The notes under the pieces: generated by a model
The model's database searches: none
The model's input: the letters and a program-made list of their open reading frames with translations, nothing else
What the model was told of the DNA's origin: nothing
DNA from: Polytrichum commune
Taxonomy: Eukaryota > Streptophyta > Polytrichopsida > Polytrichales > Polytrichaceae
Length of the DNA: 64,000 nucleotides
Direction of reading: 5' to 3'
Assembly (NCBI GenBank): GCA_950295325.1
Contig: OX485808.1
Location: forward strand, 30,894,527-30,958,526
Shown here: piece by piece, positions 1 to 12,800 of the stretch
Position numbering within the stretch: position 1 is the stretch's first letter
Layout of the letters: the number at the start of each line of letters is the position of its first letter
Made by a program: the position numbers and the translations under genes

Positions 1-634
1 CCGCAAGGCCCCCCGCTTGTCCTCCGCTCTAGAGGACGCCGAAGCCGAGACTCTCCCGCCACTCCCTCGCGGTTCCGGAACAGCCAGAGAATGCGAAAGA
101 GGTGCGAGAGCTCCGAAAGTGCGAGGGGAGACGGAGAGCAGGGAGGGTGCCATCGCTAGGAGCTCCTCCTCGTGCTCCTGCTCTCTCCTTCTCCTTCTAC
201 TTCTCCTTCTCGATTGCGTTATTGTGTTGTGTGCTTTTCCCTGCTTGCTTTCTTAGTGCTTTTGTTGCTGTGGCTGCTCTTCTCCGAACTTGTTTGGTGG
301 ACACACGGAGACTCCACAGTTTCCCTTCCACAGTTTCGACGACCCTCGCCCTCGTTCGTCGTCGTCCATTTTCTCGTTCGTCCATGCTTGAAAGAGGCGG
401 AGAGATTTTACTAAATTGTTGATGGCGTGACGCCCCTTTCAATCAATTACCGTATCCTTTATTTCCTGTATACGATAATTATACTTCAAGTCTCTTAACA
501 ACTTGTGTTTTGCTAGGGAGTTTCCCCTCACTTTAGACACTTCATAATAGTTAAGGAGCGTTTAAGTGGTGTGAGAACCTCCAATTTTTTATAAATAGAA
601 GCGAATTTGTTTGACGTTGGCCAAGAGACAAATA
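1..634. other. GC-rich then CT-rich left edge, probably gene-associated
   Basis: The first 170 bases are GC-rich and are followed by a pyrimidine-rich stretch at about 165-215. The sequence then becomes AT-rich and non-coding. That composition is common for a promoter or 5' leader, so the edge of a gene lying mainly outside the window is possible. Short open frames on both strands look like low-complexity translations and I recognise no protein. Nothing else is supported here. Confidence 0.25.
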
Positions 635-1131
635 GGGCCACTTCACACACGAGACTGAGAGCCCGTGACCATTACACTTCAAGCACTCTCATTGGTGGAA
701 AAGGCGGAGCCAGTCCAAGTTCACTTCACACTACGCTTGAGGGACCAACGAAGTAAGTGAATGCAAGATGGATGTAATGTCTACATAGATCCTACATGAC
801 ATCAAATGGATAATGTTTCATGGTCACTTGGATTATTTTCAAAAACCACCTCTTGGAGGTAAGCCTAACACAAAACCGGGAGACCATGGCACTCCGAATA
901 TTTACAACCGTTGATTTATTCTATTTATCATGTGTGAGGACGTGCACGAATAGAAATTCATTGAAATAGCATTTGGTTGAGGGCCTAGTCACATATGACT
1001 TCACACTACACTTGAGAATCCATGATCACACTTCATGATTTTGGAGGTGTGTTGGGACAGCCTTTGGACACTTTCTTTTGGGCTCTCACAATCTCATGGT
1101 CACGGCTCTTGGCTCGTGTGTGAAGTGGCCC
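635..1131. mobile_element. Harbinger/Tourist-like MITE, family A
   Basis: A 497-bp non-coding element bounded by terminal inverted repeats. Both ends begin GGGCCACTTCACACACGAG and stay similar for about 45 bases, through a shared GTGACCAT block. Flanking trinucleotides are ATA and TTA, an imperfect TWA-type duplication. Related copies lie at 34093-34555 and 52755-52965. GGG/GGC termini with a 3-bp TWA duplication are typical of PIF/Harbinger non-autonomous elements; the class assignment is inferred from that alone. Confidence 0.75.
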
Positions 1132-3340
1132 TTATATGATGCTCAATTCCTCGTCAAAATTTGGAGAGTACCATTTAGGTGCTTTCCAAAGTTTGCCATG
1201 AAATTCATTTTTATATGGTCAGTTTTTGGTCAAAGTCAAACACATCCGCATCAATTTACCAAAATTGGGAGTTCTGACACCACTTGAATACTCCTTAAAA
1301 TATTATAAATTTGTCAAATGTGAGCAAAATTGCCTACCTAAACATGAGTTTTTGATAGACATTACAAATCTAACTCTAATGTTTTGAGATGTTTCATTAT
1401 CACTACACTTGTTAGAGTGGGTCACAACAATTCTCTAGAAGTCAAATTAATTTCATAATAGGAATCAATGCGGGCTATATTAACTTTCAATGCCCTACAA
1501 ATCCTTGTTTAAAGATTAATGTGACATTGTAACAAGCCTTGCCACATACCACTTAAATACATGCGTTTGATTAAGAAGATCGACCATATAAGGTCCACGT
1601 ACCTTATGTGGAAGGAGGGTTGCACCTAGTTTTGATCTAATTAAATGTTCCAAATTTAAAACTATCCAATTTCAAATGAATGAATCTTGCTCGAATCTTT
1701 TATTTACAAAAATATTTTCTCCAAACGCAACTATTGGAACTTGCGTTTACATATATTAGGGCCTCCACAAGCTTAACAGTACAATTTTCATGAAATTATG
1801 CTTATCCTTTGTACCTCATGAAGTGACACATCTTAAGAGATCCACTACTGAACTTTTATCACTTCTAGTGTGCTTACAACTTTACACCAATGAGTTTGGT
1901 GATTCTAATAAACTTTCCAAGCTCGTGCTTTTGAACCTATTGTGAGAGGTGCAACTATACTTTTTGTATTGTTGAATATACATTGGATGTGATCCTTTGA
2001 TGGTCATTGCAGAGTCGCTAAACCCTAAAACCCTAAACCCTAAACCCTAGGAAAGCAATCTATCACACATCTCATACTATGTTTCATCCCTCCCCCCCCC
2101 CCTCCCCGATTTATGTTGGCTATTGAACTCATGATAGTTAACAACTTTTGAGCATGTAGTCCAAGTTTCTCTTTTATGTGCACTTGATCTTGAGTACACG
2201 CCTAACCACATACCACTGCTCAAACATAGATGTTTTGATTAACATAAGTAACTGAATTGGCCCCACTTACCTAAGCCCAAAGTGGTTTGAATATCAAATG
2301 AAGTCTAGAAGCTTCAATGCAATGTCCATGTATTAAATGCATACATTGGGAAGATGAAATTGCAACCAACTATTCTATAGCACATGATGTTAACTTCTAG
2401 GCCAATTTGCATTACACAAGAATATCACTCGAGTTAGTCTAGCATGGCTTAATTCAAATTAATAGACCTCAACCCATAGAGCCTTTTCATCCAAGGTGGA
2501 TGGGAGACCAACTTAGATACTACAAAACTTAGTACACTAAACTATGTAATTAGGGTAGTGGGGGCGGAAAACAACATGGATGGAATTGTGGTAACATTCT
2601 TATCCCAATTTCATTTTTGTGACTGAAATTAGAATCAAGTTAGCAATTGAATACAACCTTGACATGTGTCCACTCTTCTTCAAGACTTTGTTGTTTGTAG
2701 AATATCACAATCATCGTCAACATCGTCACCATCAACATCATCATCATATAGGTCCACTATAAATTGCTATAAGAGTCCACCTTACACCATGATATTTATT
2801 TTCTTTACAGTGGATGAACATTCGACTCATGTGTTCACCTACATTATATTTAACGTTGGATTACTTATGTGGCATGTGGACCACCACTCTTCTTGATTGG
2901 ACACTCATATTTGAATGGTATATGGCAAGGGTTGTGATTAAGAATGAATCCCTCATTCCAAAAACACGGTTTACAATGAGATAAGACTATGTGCTCAACA
3001 TGCAAACGTCATCTTAGGTTCAACAGTCAACATAATTAGGAAGATCCAAGTGGTTAATAGGAATTCTTTTTTTTATAGGAATCTTCACTTTGACCTCTTG
3101 TAGCTTTTGCATTTCGACTGTGTCCGACTTTGGAACTTGAAATAAATTAAATATCTCAGATTCGCAATGAATGGAATTGACTTGAAAGTCCGGGAAGCCA
3201 AAAGGCTTATGGGACTCAATGATAGGGTTTGCAATTGCCCAAAAAAATTCTGTGAAGTTGGAAGGGCCCACAAGGGCCCACATACCTTACATAATTTACT
3301 AGCGTAGTTAAGGACATCCACCAAATCGATGAATATCATC
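1132..3340. other. Intergenic sequence, no gene recognised
   Basis: AT-rich DNA with no convincing coding exon. It holds a short telomere-like tract at 2020-2050 and a C-run at about 2088-2107. A dispersed repeat around 1540-1610 (an ACATACCACTTAAATAC-like block followed by a TCCACGTACC block) has a similar copy near 19610-19680. Confidence 0.5.
2020..2050. repeat. Short interstitial telomere-like tract (CCCTAAA)n
   Basis: About four CCCTAAA units, one with an extra A, the standard plant telomere repeat on its C-rich strand. Too short and too internal to be a chromosome end. A longer tract of the opposite orientation is at 59652-59729. Confidence 0.8.
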
Positions 3341-3371
3341 TTTAATGGATGACAGAGTTCATCTAGTAGAC

Positions 3372-3390
3372 AAGAGAGAGAGAGAGAGAG
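3372..3390. repeat. (GA)n microsatellite in POLD1 5' leader
   Basis: A run of about nine GA units 420 bases upstream of the polymerase start codon. A second GA run lies immediately before the ATG. Confidence 0.8.
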
Positions 3391-3775
3391 AAGAGAGAAG
3401 AGCCGTTTCCCGCCATCACATTCGTCCCCAGGAGCAGCGAAGAATCAAACGAATGCTCTCCTTCCCCACCGGTGGATTCAACCGATTGAGCTCAGCAATT
3501 CCACACTCTTCCATGCCATCCGCCGCCAAACCCCCGAACCGTCTGAAGCAATTTTTTCCCCGGCTTCATTCGACCGATTGAGCTCGCTAGACGGGTTTTT
3601 ACTTCCCTACGAAACTCACGTAGCAGGGGTTTGAGAAAGTTTTACGGTATCAATAGCTGGAGCTTAGTAAACTGACTTTCTGTCGAAGAAGTTTTAGTTA
3701 AGTCGAGAATATGCTGAGCAGAGGGATCGAAGAAGAAGGTTGGGGATTGTTGGCGTAGTATTTATTTGTGGTTAG

Positions 3776-3780
<5 letters not shown>

Positions 3781-3813
<33 letters not shown>
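3781..3813 (+). repeat. (GA)n tract abutting the POLD1 start codon
   Basis: Sixteen GA units end directly at the ATG at 3814, so the presumed 5' untranslated region finishes in a GA repeat. GAGA tracts of this kind are frequent in plant leaders and can bind GAGA-type (BBR/BPC) factors; a regulatory role here is inference. Confidence 0.7.
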
Positions 3814-3818
<5 letters not shown>

Positions 3819-6800
3819 CGCGAAGAAGCGGAATGGTGTGCAAGCCAATTTGCCGCCGTCGAAGCGGCTGCAATCATATGTGGAAGGGCCGCTGCCCCCA
3901 GATATGATGGAAGAAGAGGACGAGGACGTGTTTCTAGAAGAAACTCTGCTACGTGATGAAGAGTTAGACAATGGAGTTACCAGTGTGGCTGCCCGGTTCG
4001 TGAAATGGAGACGGCCTGCCTTGCACATGTCTGGCACTCAATCAAACAGCATAGGTACTCACTCATCATGCCTTTAAAGTGTCACACGACAGCATACATT
4101 ACTAATTCATGTGCTCAAAGTACGTGTGCTAGGAATATGTGCCAATTGAGCTCACATTGAGGTTAAACCTGCTGTCTTTTAGTGGTTCTCGTGCACATGC
4201 AATTTCTGATTGCACATGGGGAAATGAGGCTATCTATGGATGATTTATCATAGGCATTATCAACTGTCGATGCAATGCACCTCTTTCAGCAGCTGGAGAT
4301 TGACCACATTGTGGGTGAAAGCCACAAGGATCTGTGTGCCAGGAAATGTGCTAATTGAGGTTACGACTCTAGCTTTTAGTGGTTCTCGTGTACATGCGAT
4401 TGCTGATTGCATTTGGGGGGAATAAGGCTATGTGTGGATCATTTTGCATAGGCGTTATCAACCGCCAATGCAGTACATCTGTTTCAGCAGCTGAAAGTTG
4501 ACTACATTGTTGGTGAAAGCCACAAGGACCTGTGTGCCAGGAATATGTGCAAATTGAGCTAACATTGAGGTTGATCCTGCTATCTTTTAGTGGCTCTCGT
4601 GTACATGCAGTTGCTGATTGCATTTGGGGGGAATGAGGCTATGTATGGAAAATTTGTCTTAGGCATTATTGAATGCCAGTGCAATGCATCTTATGGACGT
4701 GAAAGTTCTTTGGCACTGGTTCAGCAGCTGGAAGTTGACTGAATTGTCAGTGAAAGCCATAAGGACCAGTGTGCCAGTAATGTGTGCTAATTGAACTAAC
4801 ATTGAGGTTGATCCTGCTAGCTTTTAGTGGTTCTCGTGTAGATGCAATGGCTGATTGCATATGGGGGAAATAAGACTATGTATGGATGATTTATCATGGG
4901 TATTATCGACTGCCTATGCAATGCATCTTACGGAGGTGAAAGTGCATTTGCAGTGTTTCAGCAGTTGGAAATTGACTACATTGTCGGTGAAAGCCACAAG
5001 GACCTATGCCCTTACAGGAGTGGACCTGCTGCAGTGCTGCGAATGTTTGGAGTCACCCAAGAAGGTGACATTTGCATCCTCCTCGATTTTTGGTTCCTGA
5101 TGATTCTCTAATTGAACACCGGATGTCTCTTAATTGGCCAGTTTTTGCTGCCAAAGAATTGAACATTAGGAACATGCAATTTGATCTGCAATATTGCAGA
5201 GTGTAGATTCTGGTTTTATCCCACCAGTATGTCATTGTTGATATGTCATTTGCTTAAAATTCAGGTTTAGCGTTTAAGGATTATATGACACCCAAGTATC
5301 CACAGAGAAGGAGTTCATGGCCCATATTATTCATTTCTTTCTTAGTTCTCTAAAGACCTATCTTATCCTCTTCTGCATGATTGTAATACACTTAAGTCAT
5401 GTAAAACAAGCATCAAAGCACATTTCTGGAGCCATTGAAGATTCAAACAAAGCTATTCTATTAGGAGCTTAAAAGAGATTAGCCTTCAAAGGCAGACTGC
5501 AGAGATTCCCTCATGATCATATATTTATGCGAGATAAGGATTATCACACATGAAGAAACAAGAGCGAAGCATGTTGATATCTGACATTTGAGACAGTTTC
5601 CATATTAAATGTATACTCCATATGTTGGAGCCACTCCATGGAGAGCTCTGGGAATTTTAAGTGATGCTTCACATGGATTTTCTTGGCTTGTCTACACTTG
5701 GAGTTATTGCATGACTTGCCATGAGATCTTGAGTGGGAATTTGCTGTTTGGAGGATTTCATAAACACACAAAGAGACATATTACATGGTGTGAGGCATGA
5801 ATTGGATCCAATTGTTTGCCCCAGAGTTTTACCATCATTGCTCAAAGCATGTTGATCCTTCAGCCCTCAAGATTGACCAACATTTCCTCAGATATGCACA
5901 ATATTGAACTATATTGTTTTTGTTCTTTTGCTATCTTTTGGAATGCAGGGCATAGTGTTTGTTGCAATATACATGGATTTGAACCCTACTTCTACATCAG
6001 CTGTCTTGATGGCATTGGACCAGATGATGTTCCCAAATTTCGCACCACACTTGAGGTAAGAAGATAGCCTTCATTTCCCACTTTATATAAGTGCTCAATG
6101 CTCATGAAGATCTCTAAAAGGGGTTCTCATGTGGGCTGCAAAATGACATGTAGTAGGGTTTTTGAACAGTCTATTTAATACCAGTGCCTCATTTTGTATA
6201 TGAAAGTTGCATTTGAGAATCTGAAGGTCACAGTGCTAAACATGTTGTTATGAAGGCTGACTTCAGCCAAGAATGTTGTGGAAACCTTGAGATCCTAGAT
6301 ATTGTGGTTATTAATCTGAATGAGATATTGACGAGGTGACAGGCACGCATGAGAGAGGCAAACAGGAATGGCAAAGCGCAAACTTTTATTACCAAGATTG
6401 ACATTGTCCAGAAGCGCAGTCTCATGTACTACCAAGTGCAAAAATCTCGATCCTTCCTGAAGATTTATGTTGCTCTTCCAACTATGGTGGCTGGTTGTCG
6501 AGGTATGTTTGAATCATGGATTCACATCTTGGTAACAAATAATTGTGATGGCATTGTTAAAGATGTAGTTTTGGACTTTTGTAATCTGTGGATTAATTTT
6601 CTTTCTTCTACTGAATGCTGTTGGCTAATTTGGGATCTCCAGGAATCTTGGAGAAAGGTATCAACATTGAGGGTGTGGGTCAACGGTCCTTCTTGACATA
6701 TGAGAGCAATGTGCTTTTTGCATTGCGCTTCATGATCGATTGTGATGTTGTTGGTGGAAATTGGGTTGAGCTGCCTGCTGGGAGTTACTTGAGGAGTTCA

Positions 6801-9800
6801 AGGCAGTTGTCCTATTGCCAGCTGGAAGTGGACATACAGTATCCATTGTAACTAAAGTGTATGTTTAGAAGATGCATTGTTTCAGTCATTCACAAACTTT
6901 CTGTACCACAATGATCCCTCTATAGTTCTTGGCTGGGCAAAATGAAAAGCTGGGTAACGCCCTGAAATATGAATCAAATGTTTGTGGTAGAATTGTCCAT
7001 GGTGTTGTTGCCATCTTGACTTCATACACAGCTACAGCAAAGTCGTCAGTCATGCGCCCGTTGGTCAGTATTCAAAGATGGCTCCATTTCGAATTTTGAG
7101 CTTTGACATTGAGTGTGCTGGAAGGAAAGGTCATTTTCCAGAACCAGAGCATGACCCTGTCATTCAGGTAAGTTGAGATTGTGAATTGGTTCCCTTGCCT
7201 GTTTCTGAAAACTAACTTCTACCTCTTTACTTCTGGAGTCATGCAAACAAAGAACCTTAGCCATGCTTGCAAAGATGGTGTGTATCTTGTAAGGTAAGGT
7301 CTGTTGTACTGTGTTGCATGTTGACTTTGAGGTTACTTTCACCTTGATGCACTAGAAATGACCTAAGTTCAAAAAGTGAGTAAGTCTGACTTCAGAATCT
7401 TGTTCATTTCAGATTCAAGCAACTCTCTGCTCTTTGGCCACACATGTGAGGTTATTTTCATGTTAGACAATGCTTTTCTTGTCATCTTACATATTCTAGA
7501 TTGAACAAAATACAGTACTTGACCAACTTATTCAAGGTAGTCCGTTTGGGTTTGGACCAGATCGCCAACCTGGTAACAGTGCAGGGTGAGGATCGACCTA
7601 TGGTGAAAAATGTGATGACCCTCAAGTCATGTTCGCCAATTGTGGGAGTTGATGTCATGTCTTTTGAATCAGAGAAGGATGTTCTCCTTGCCTGGAGGGT
7701 ATGTACACAAGACAACACTGCATAAATGTTTCATAGGTTGATTTTCTGTGCTATTGGTTTCAGTGTAAAATGTGTCTTTGTATCAGGGGATACTGTGTTT
7801 CCTTAAATTCCATTCTTGCTGTAGGTTCCTTGACTAGGCACACTGTTGTTACTACTCATTAGATATGTGCTACAATTAGTGAGTTAAGGTTTGCAAAGTT
7901 GATACTCACAAAGAAGTGCTGGCTGGTACAAAGAAGGATGTTAAGTTCTCATGCATGAATGGGCACATAGTGTAGCCTTGTAAAGATTCAAGTGTTTCTT
8001 TGTAATTCTACATAACCGTGTGAATGATGGGATTATAGGACTTGGTCAGAGAGGTTGATCCAGACATTATAATTGGATATAACATCTGCAAGTTCGACTT
8101 GCCCTATCTCATTGAGGTACAGCGTGCAGTTTTTCAAACCTACAATTTATTAATCAATCTTTGTGTTGGTTATTTCTTTCTCACTATACACCAAAAATTC
8201 ACTTGGAAGCTTCTCTTTCATTGATATGTATGTATATGTATGTATATATATATAATATCTCTTATATGCCTGCATTGTTGTGGAGATTGCCATGTACCTC
8301 TAGTTTATTAAGCCACACACATACTTGCAGACCTTCAGGCCTCAGCTATCCCTAGTGCTTAGGGCTCATGTCCACTTTGCATCTGGTGTGGCTTCGATTT
8401 TCCATGGCATCATGCTAAGTGCTGGAGTCCAATATACTGGCCATGCATAAATATGGAGTCCAAATAGGGTCACAGGGTGGATTGGCCATATGTAGAAATT
8501 GAGGACATAGGGGCTTCTGTGATTTGGGACAACATAGTAGGCAAGTTCTGCTGGTTTCTGAAACTGTCCAAGTTGGTCAGTCAGGTCATTTTTGAAAACC
8601 CCTTCACCTCTCACTACAATTTTTATCTTTTTATAGTAAGGTTGCATGATATTTGCAAGGCTTCCCAACTCAAGAAATTCCATCATCGGCTTTGTTGCTA
8701 CTACTTGCAGAGGGCACAAACATTGCATGTGAGTGAGTTTCCAATACTTGGTCGTATCAGGAACAGTCGACTTCGTATGAAGGATGCTTCTTTTAATTCA
8801 AGGTATGCACTATCACCTGGGGACTTGATGTAAGGTGTACATGGTCTACTGAGTGGTCAGAAGTGTCATGCTTTTTGCGAGCGTCATATATATATATTGC
8901 AGGTCTTTGCTAGTGAGAACTTGCTTGATAGAGTCTTCTATGCCACAGAGACAGACATAGGTTTTCTATTGCTGTAGCTGGTTAAAGCACAGTGCGTATC
9001 TCTTTGCAGGCAATACGGCACAAGAGAAAGCAAAGAAGTGACAATAGAAGGAAGGGTCCAATTTGATCTTCTTCAGGTTCCCTACCACTTAGCCATGTCA
9101 TCCAGGTCATTATATAGGTCTTTATTTGCCCTTATGTTTGAAATTCTTAAATTTGTTTCTGGTATTATTGTAGTCTTCAATGTGGCAGGAATGAGAAATG
9201 AGTACCATTCTCATAGTTTAAACTTGTGTACAGGCAATGCAGAGGGACTACAAGCTCAGTTCCTACTCATTAAATTCAGTCTCTTCCCATTTCCTAGGAG
9301 AACAAGTAAATCTCAATTCATCTGGTTCACTTCAAATCTCCTTTATTCATGTTTTGACATGTGGGTGATGATTTCATTTCAACTAAAGTATCAATGGGCA
9401 TATACACCATGTTGAAGGTTTCTGTTGTTGGGAGCAGAAGGAAGACGTACACCATTCTATTATATCAGACTTACAGAATGGCAACCCTGAAACCCGCCGA
9501 AGGCTGGCTGTTTATTGCCTGAAGGTGCTTCTTCCTGTAACTTGCTCTCAATATACTTCTGAATGTTATGTGCTATCTTGGGCTGCTTTTTGTCCTGTGC
9601 TCTTTGGTCTTAAGGTTTTCGCACTAACTTCTATATGCTTAATTTTCATTTAAAATAGGGGAATAATTTTAAATCTGCCAGCCTTGAGTATTTTATAAGG
9701 TGATGTACTTTGTATGAACTCTGACCTAGAACCTTTGATCTCTATACAGGATGCTTATCTGCCACAGCGATTGCTGGACAAGCTCATGTATATATACAAT

Positions 9801-12800
9801 TATGTTGAAATGGCACGTGTGACGGGTGTTCCTATCTCCTTTCTTCTTGCCAGAGGCCAAAGTATAAAGGTGGGATTTAATTTCTCATTGTAGATAACCT
9901 TGCCAGCTAAAGAATACGGTAGAATGAGATCTCTATTGATCTTTCAAATGCTAAAAGATGCTTTGTCCTAGTTCTGGAAGGTTTATCATGAACACAATTT
10001 TATGTCCAGATTTTATGTATATTTACTCACATTTGTACTTTCACAATTGGATCTGGGCTGTGGTAAAATTTTAGTGCTTTGTAATGTGTGGCAGGTTTTA
10101 TCACAACTTCTGAGAAAAGCAAAACAACGAAACCTTGTGTTGCCAAATGTAAAGTCACAAGGAGCTGGGCAAGGAGAGGGTTTTGAAGGAGCAACTGTGA
10201 GGGCCTTTTCCTACTTTGCATGGATTTGTTGTCAACATTGGTGAGCTGATTGCTCTGTTATCCTTAATCTATCAGGTCTTGTTAAGTATCTTGTACTTGG
10301 TAGGCTCATACAAGATGCTTATGTTATTTCAATAGGTTTTGGAGGCAAAGGCCGGTTACTATGACAAACCTATTGCAACACTGGATTTTGCGTCGCTGTA
10401 TCCTTCCATTATGATGGCCTACAACCTTTGTTACTGCACCTTGGTAACTTCCTTATTCTATACATACATTTGGCTACTAAATATTGTCATGTTTGGAGAG
10501 TGAAGGGTGTCAACTAGTAGGGAATGCATCTTATGACAGGATGCACATAGTGAACTTGTGCTTGTGAGTCTTTGTGCTGAAAGATCTATGAAGTTTGTTT
10601 CATACCAAGTCAGCTCACCAAGAACTAGGAAACTAGTTTATACCCAAGATTTGGTATGGCTTGATTTCCATGGTGGAACTGCTTGCTTAGCTTCACATGA
10701 GATATTAGAATTGCTATTGATTTGTTCTTCTTACTATACCTTCTGGTGATCACAGGTTAGGGCAGAGGACCAACACAAACTCAACCTGGCACCTGAACTT
10801 GTTACTAAAACTCCATCTGGAGAAATATTTGTGAAGCCCACTTTAGAAAAGGTGACGAGCTGTTTGAATTGTGGCCATTGCCATGCTGTATGCCAAAGTA
10901 TTTTCAAGTGTATGTTTGTAGGGTAGTTTTGTTTGTCATTTAAATCTTCTAGAAGCTTACGAGTTTCTCCATATTGTTCATCTTTGTACTTACATGAATT
11001 AAATGAAATCTGTTTGATGATGTCCACAAGAGCACAAGTTTTCTCTGTGGCGCCTGTCATTCTGAGTCGGTCTACCTCTTGGTCCTATTGGTTGCAGAAA
11101 TATCTACTGTCATTCTATCCTCTGGCCCTCTTGTAGTACTCTTTTCATGAGGTTTAAGTCTGAACAGGGGCATGTTAATCATTACAGGGAATATTGCCTG
11201 AGATTCTTGAAGAGCTACTGGCAGCTCGTAAGCGAGCCAAAGCTGATCTGAAGGTATGTTTATGTATGACCTGATAATTTCTTGTCATATTTATAGGTTA
11301 TTAACATAAGGATTGTATTGTCACGTATGTGTCATGAATCAACAATGCTTTAACAATAAATAAGGCAAAATGTGAAATTGTGGTAAAAGCATAGGGACAT
11401 CACCTTGCCTTAACCTGAATGTCACCCGAATGTCTTATTCGGAAGGAGTTACTACTCAGCGATTGAATTCTTTTGGAAATTGTTGTATCTTATATTTTAT
11501 TTATCAACTCTGCCTGTCTTTTGGTGATGTCCGTCATGTCCATTGTTTTTAAGAGGGCATGTGATTGTTGACAGGAAGCAACAGATCCGCTGGAGAAAGC
11601 TGTGCTTGATGGACGCCAACTGGCTCTCAAGGTTTCTGCTTTACACCTTTCTCAAACCTTCTTATGAAGGCAGAAGTCGCTTCTACTTAATGTCTGTTTT
11701 GTGAGATTTTCTTGTGCAACTAGGACAACTTCCTTATGTAAGAGCTGAATACGAAGGGACCTAGGATGGAGTTGGTGTCACTGGCAAGACGGATTCTAGA
11801 ATAGGGGAACCGATTTCATCTTCTACTGGTTTTTGGCAGGTGAGTGCAAATTCTGTGTATGGCTTTACTGGTGCAACCATTGGGCAGTTGCCTTGTCTGG
11901 AAATATCTTCTAGTGTTACTAGCTATGGTAAGTTCACAATGGTGATACATGGAGTAGCTACACGTGCATAGTTTAACATGTTATTGTCAATTTGGTCCTT
12001 TTCCATGTTCTGTTTCTATCATATTTTCTTTGTGCTGCCAGTGAAGAGCCTTTTTGCTCCTATCATAATTGACTGTCAATATGGTGAATGCCAGGTTGTG
12101 TTCTTGACTTGGATGTTAATCTTAATGAGTAGAGTGTTGTGAAGTGCTTCCTTCCTTATTGTGATGGAACTCTGGAGTTCTTTAATATTCACATTGTTGC
12201 GTAACAGGGCGACAGATGATAGACCACACCAAGAAATTAGTGCAAGAGAAGTTCAATACAGGGAATGGTTACAGTTACGATGCTGAGGTATGTATACAGG
12301 GATCTCTACAGCTCTGCATGAATAGGAGGAATATGAATGATGCATAAACATGCTATTTGACGCAATGCACTTCTCTTAAGTTGACAAAACATGCTCCACA
12401 GATGATTATCCTGTAAGTCATCATGGCTTTGTGATCATTGGTCATTTATGCTGGATCGTGTGGCTGCTTCTGGATGATCAGGTTGTTTATGGAGACACCG
12501 ATTCAGTGATGGTGCAGTTTGGAACTCCTGAAGTTGAAGAAGCCATGAATTTAGGAAGGGAAGCAGCACAACATATCAGTGATACCTTCACAAAGGTAAT
12601 CTTTGAGATTCTGATCTAGTTGCATGTAATCCTGGTCAAATAGGTGGCCATGTTGATTGTCCCACTTAAGCTGACTAAGAATTCTCTGAAGAGAGCTGAC
12701 TATTACCTATTGAGTAGAGTGCCTTGGTTACTTTTGGGTTCTTGAGCGGTCTACATGCATGATTCTGTAATTGCTTTGACAACTCATGGTATCTCGTCAT

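Noticed and set aside
17-442. Several overlapping short open frames at the left edge
   Set aside because: Low-complexity Arg/Ser/Leu-rich translations of GC- and CT-rich DNA with no recognised domain.
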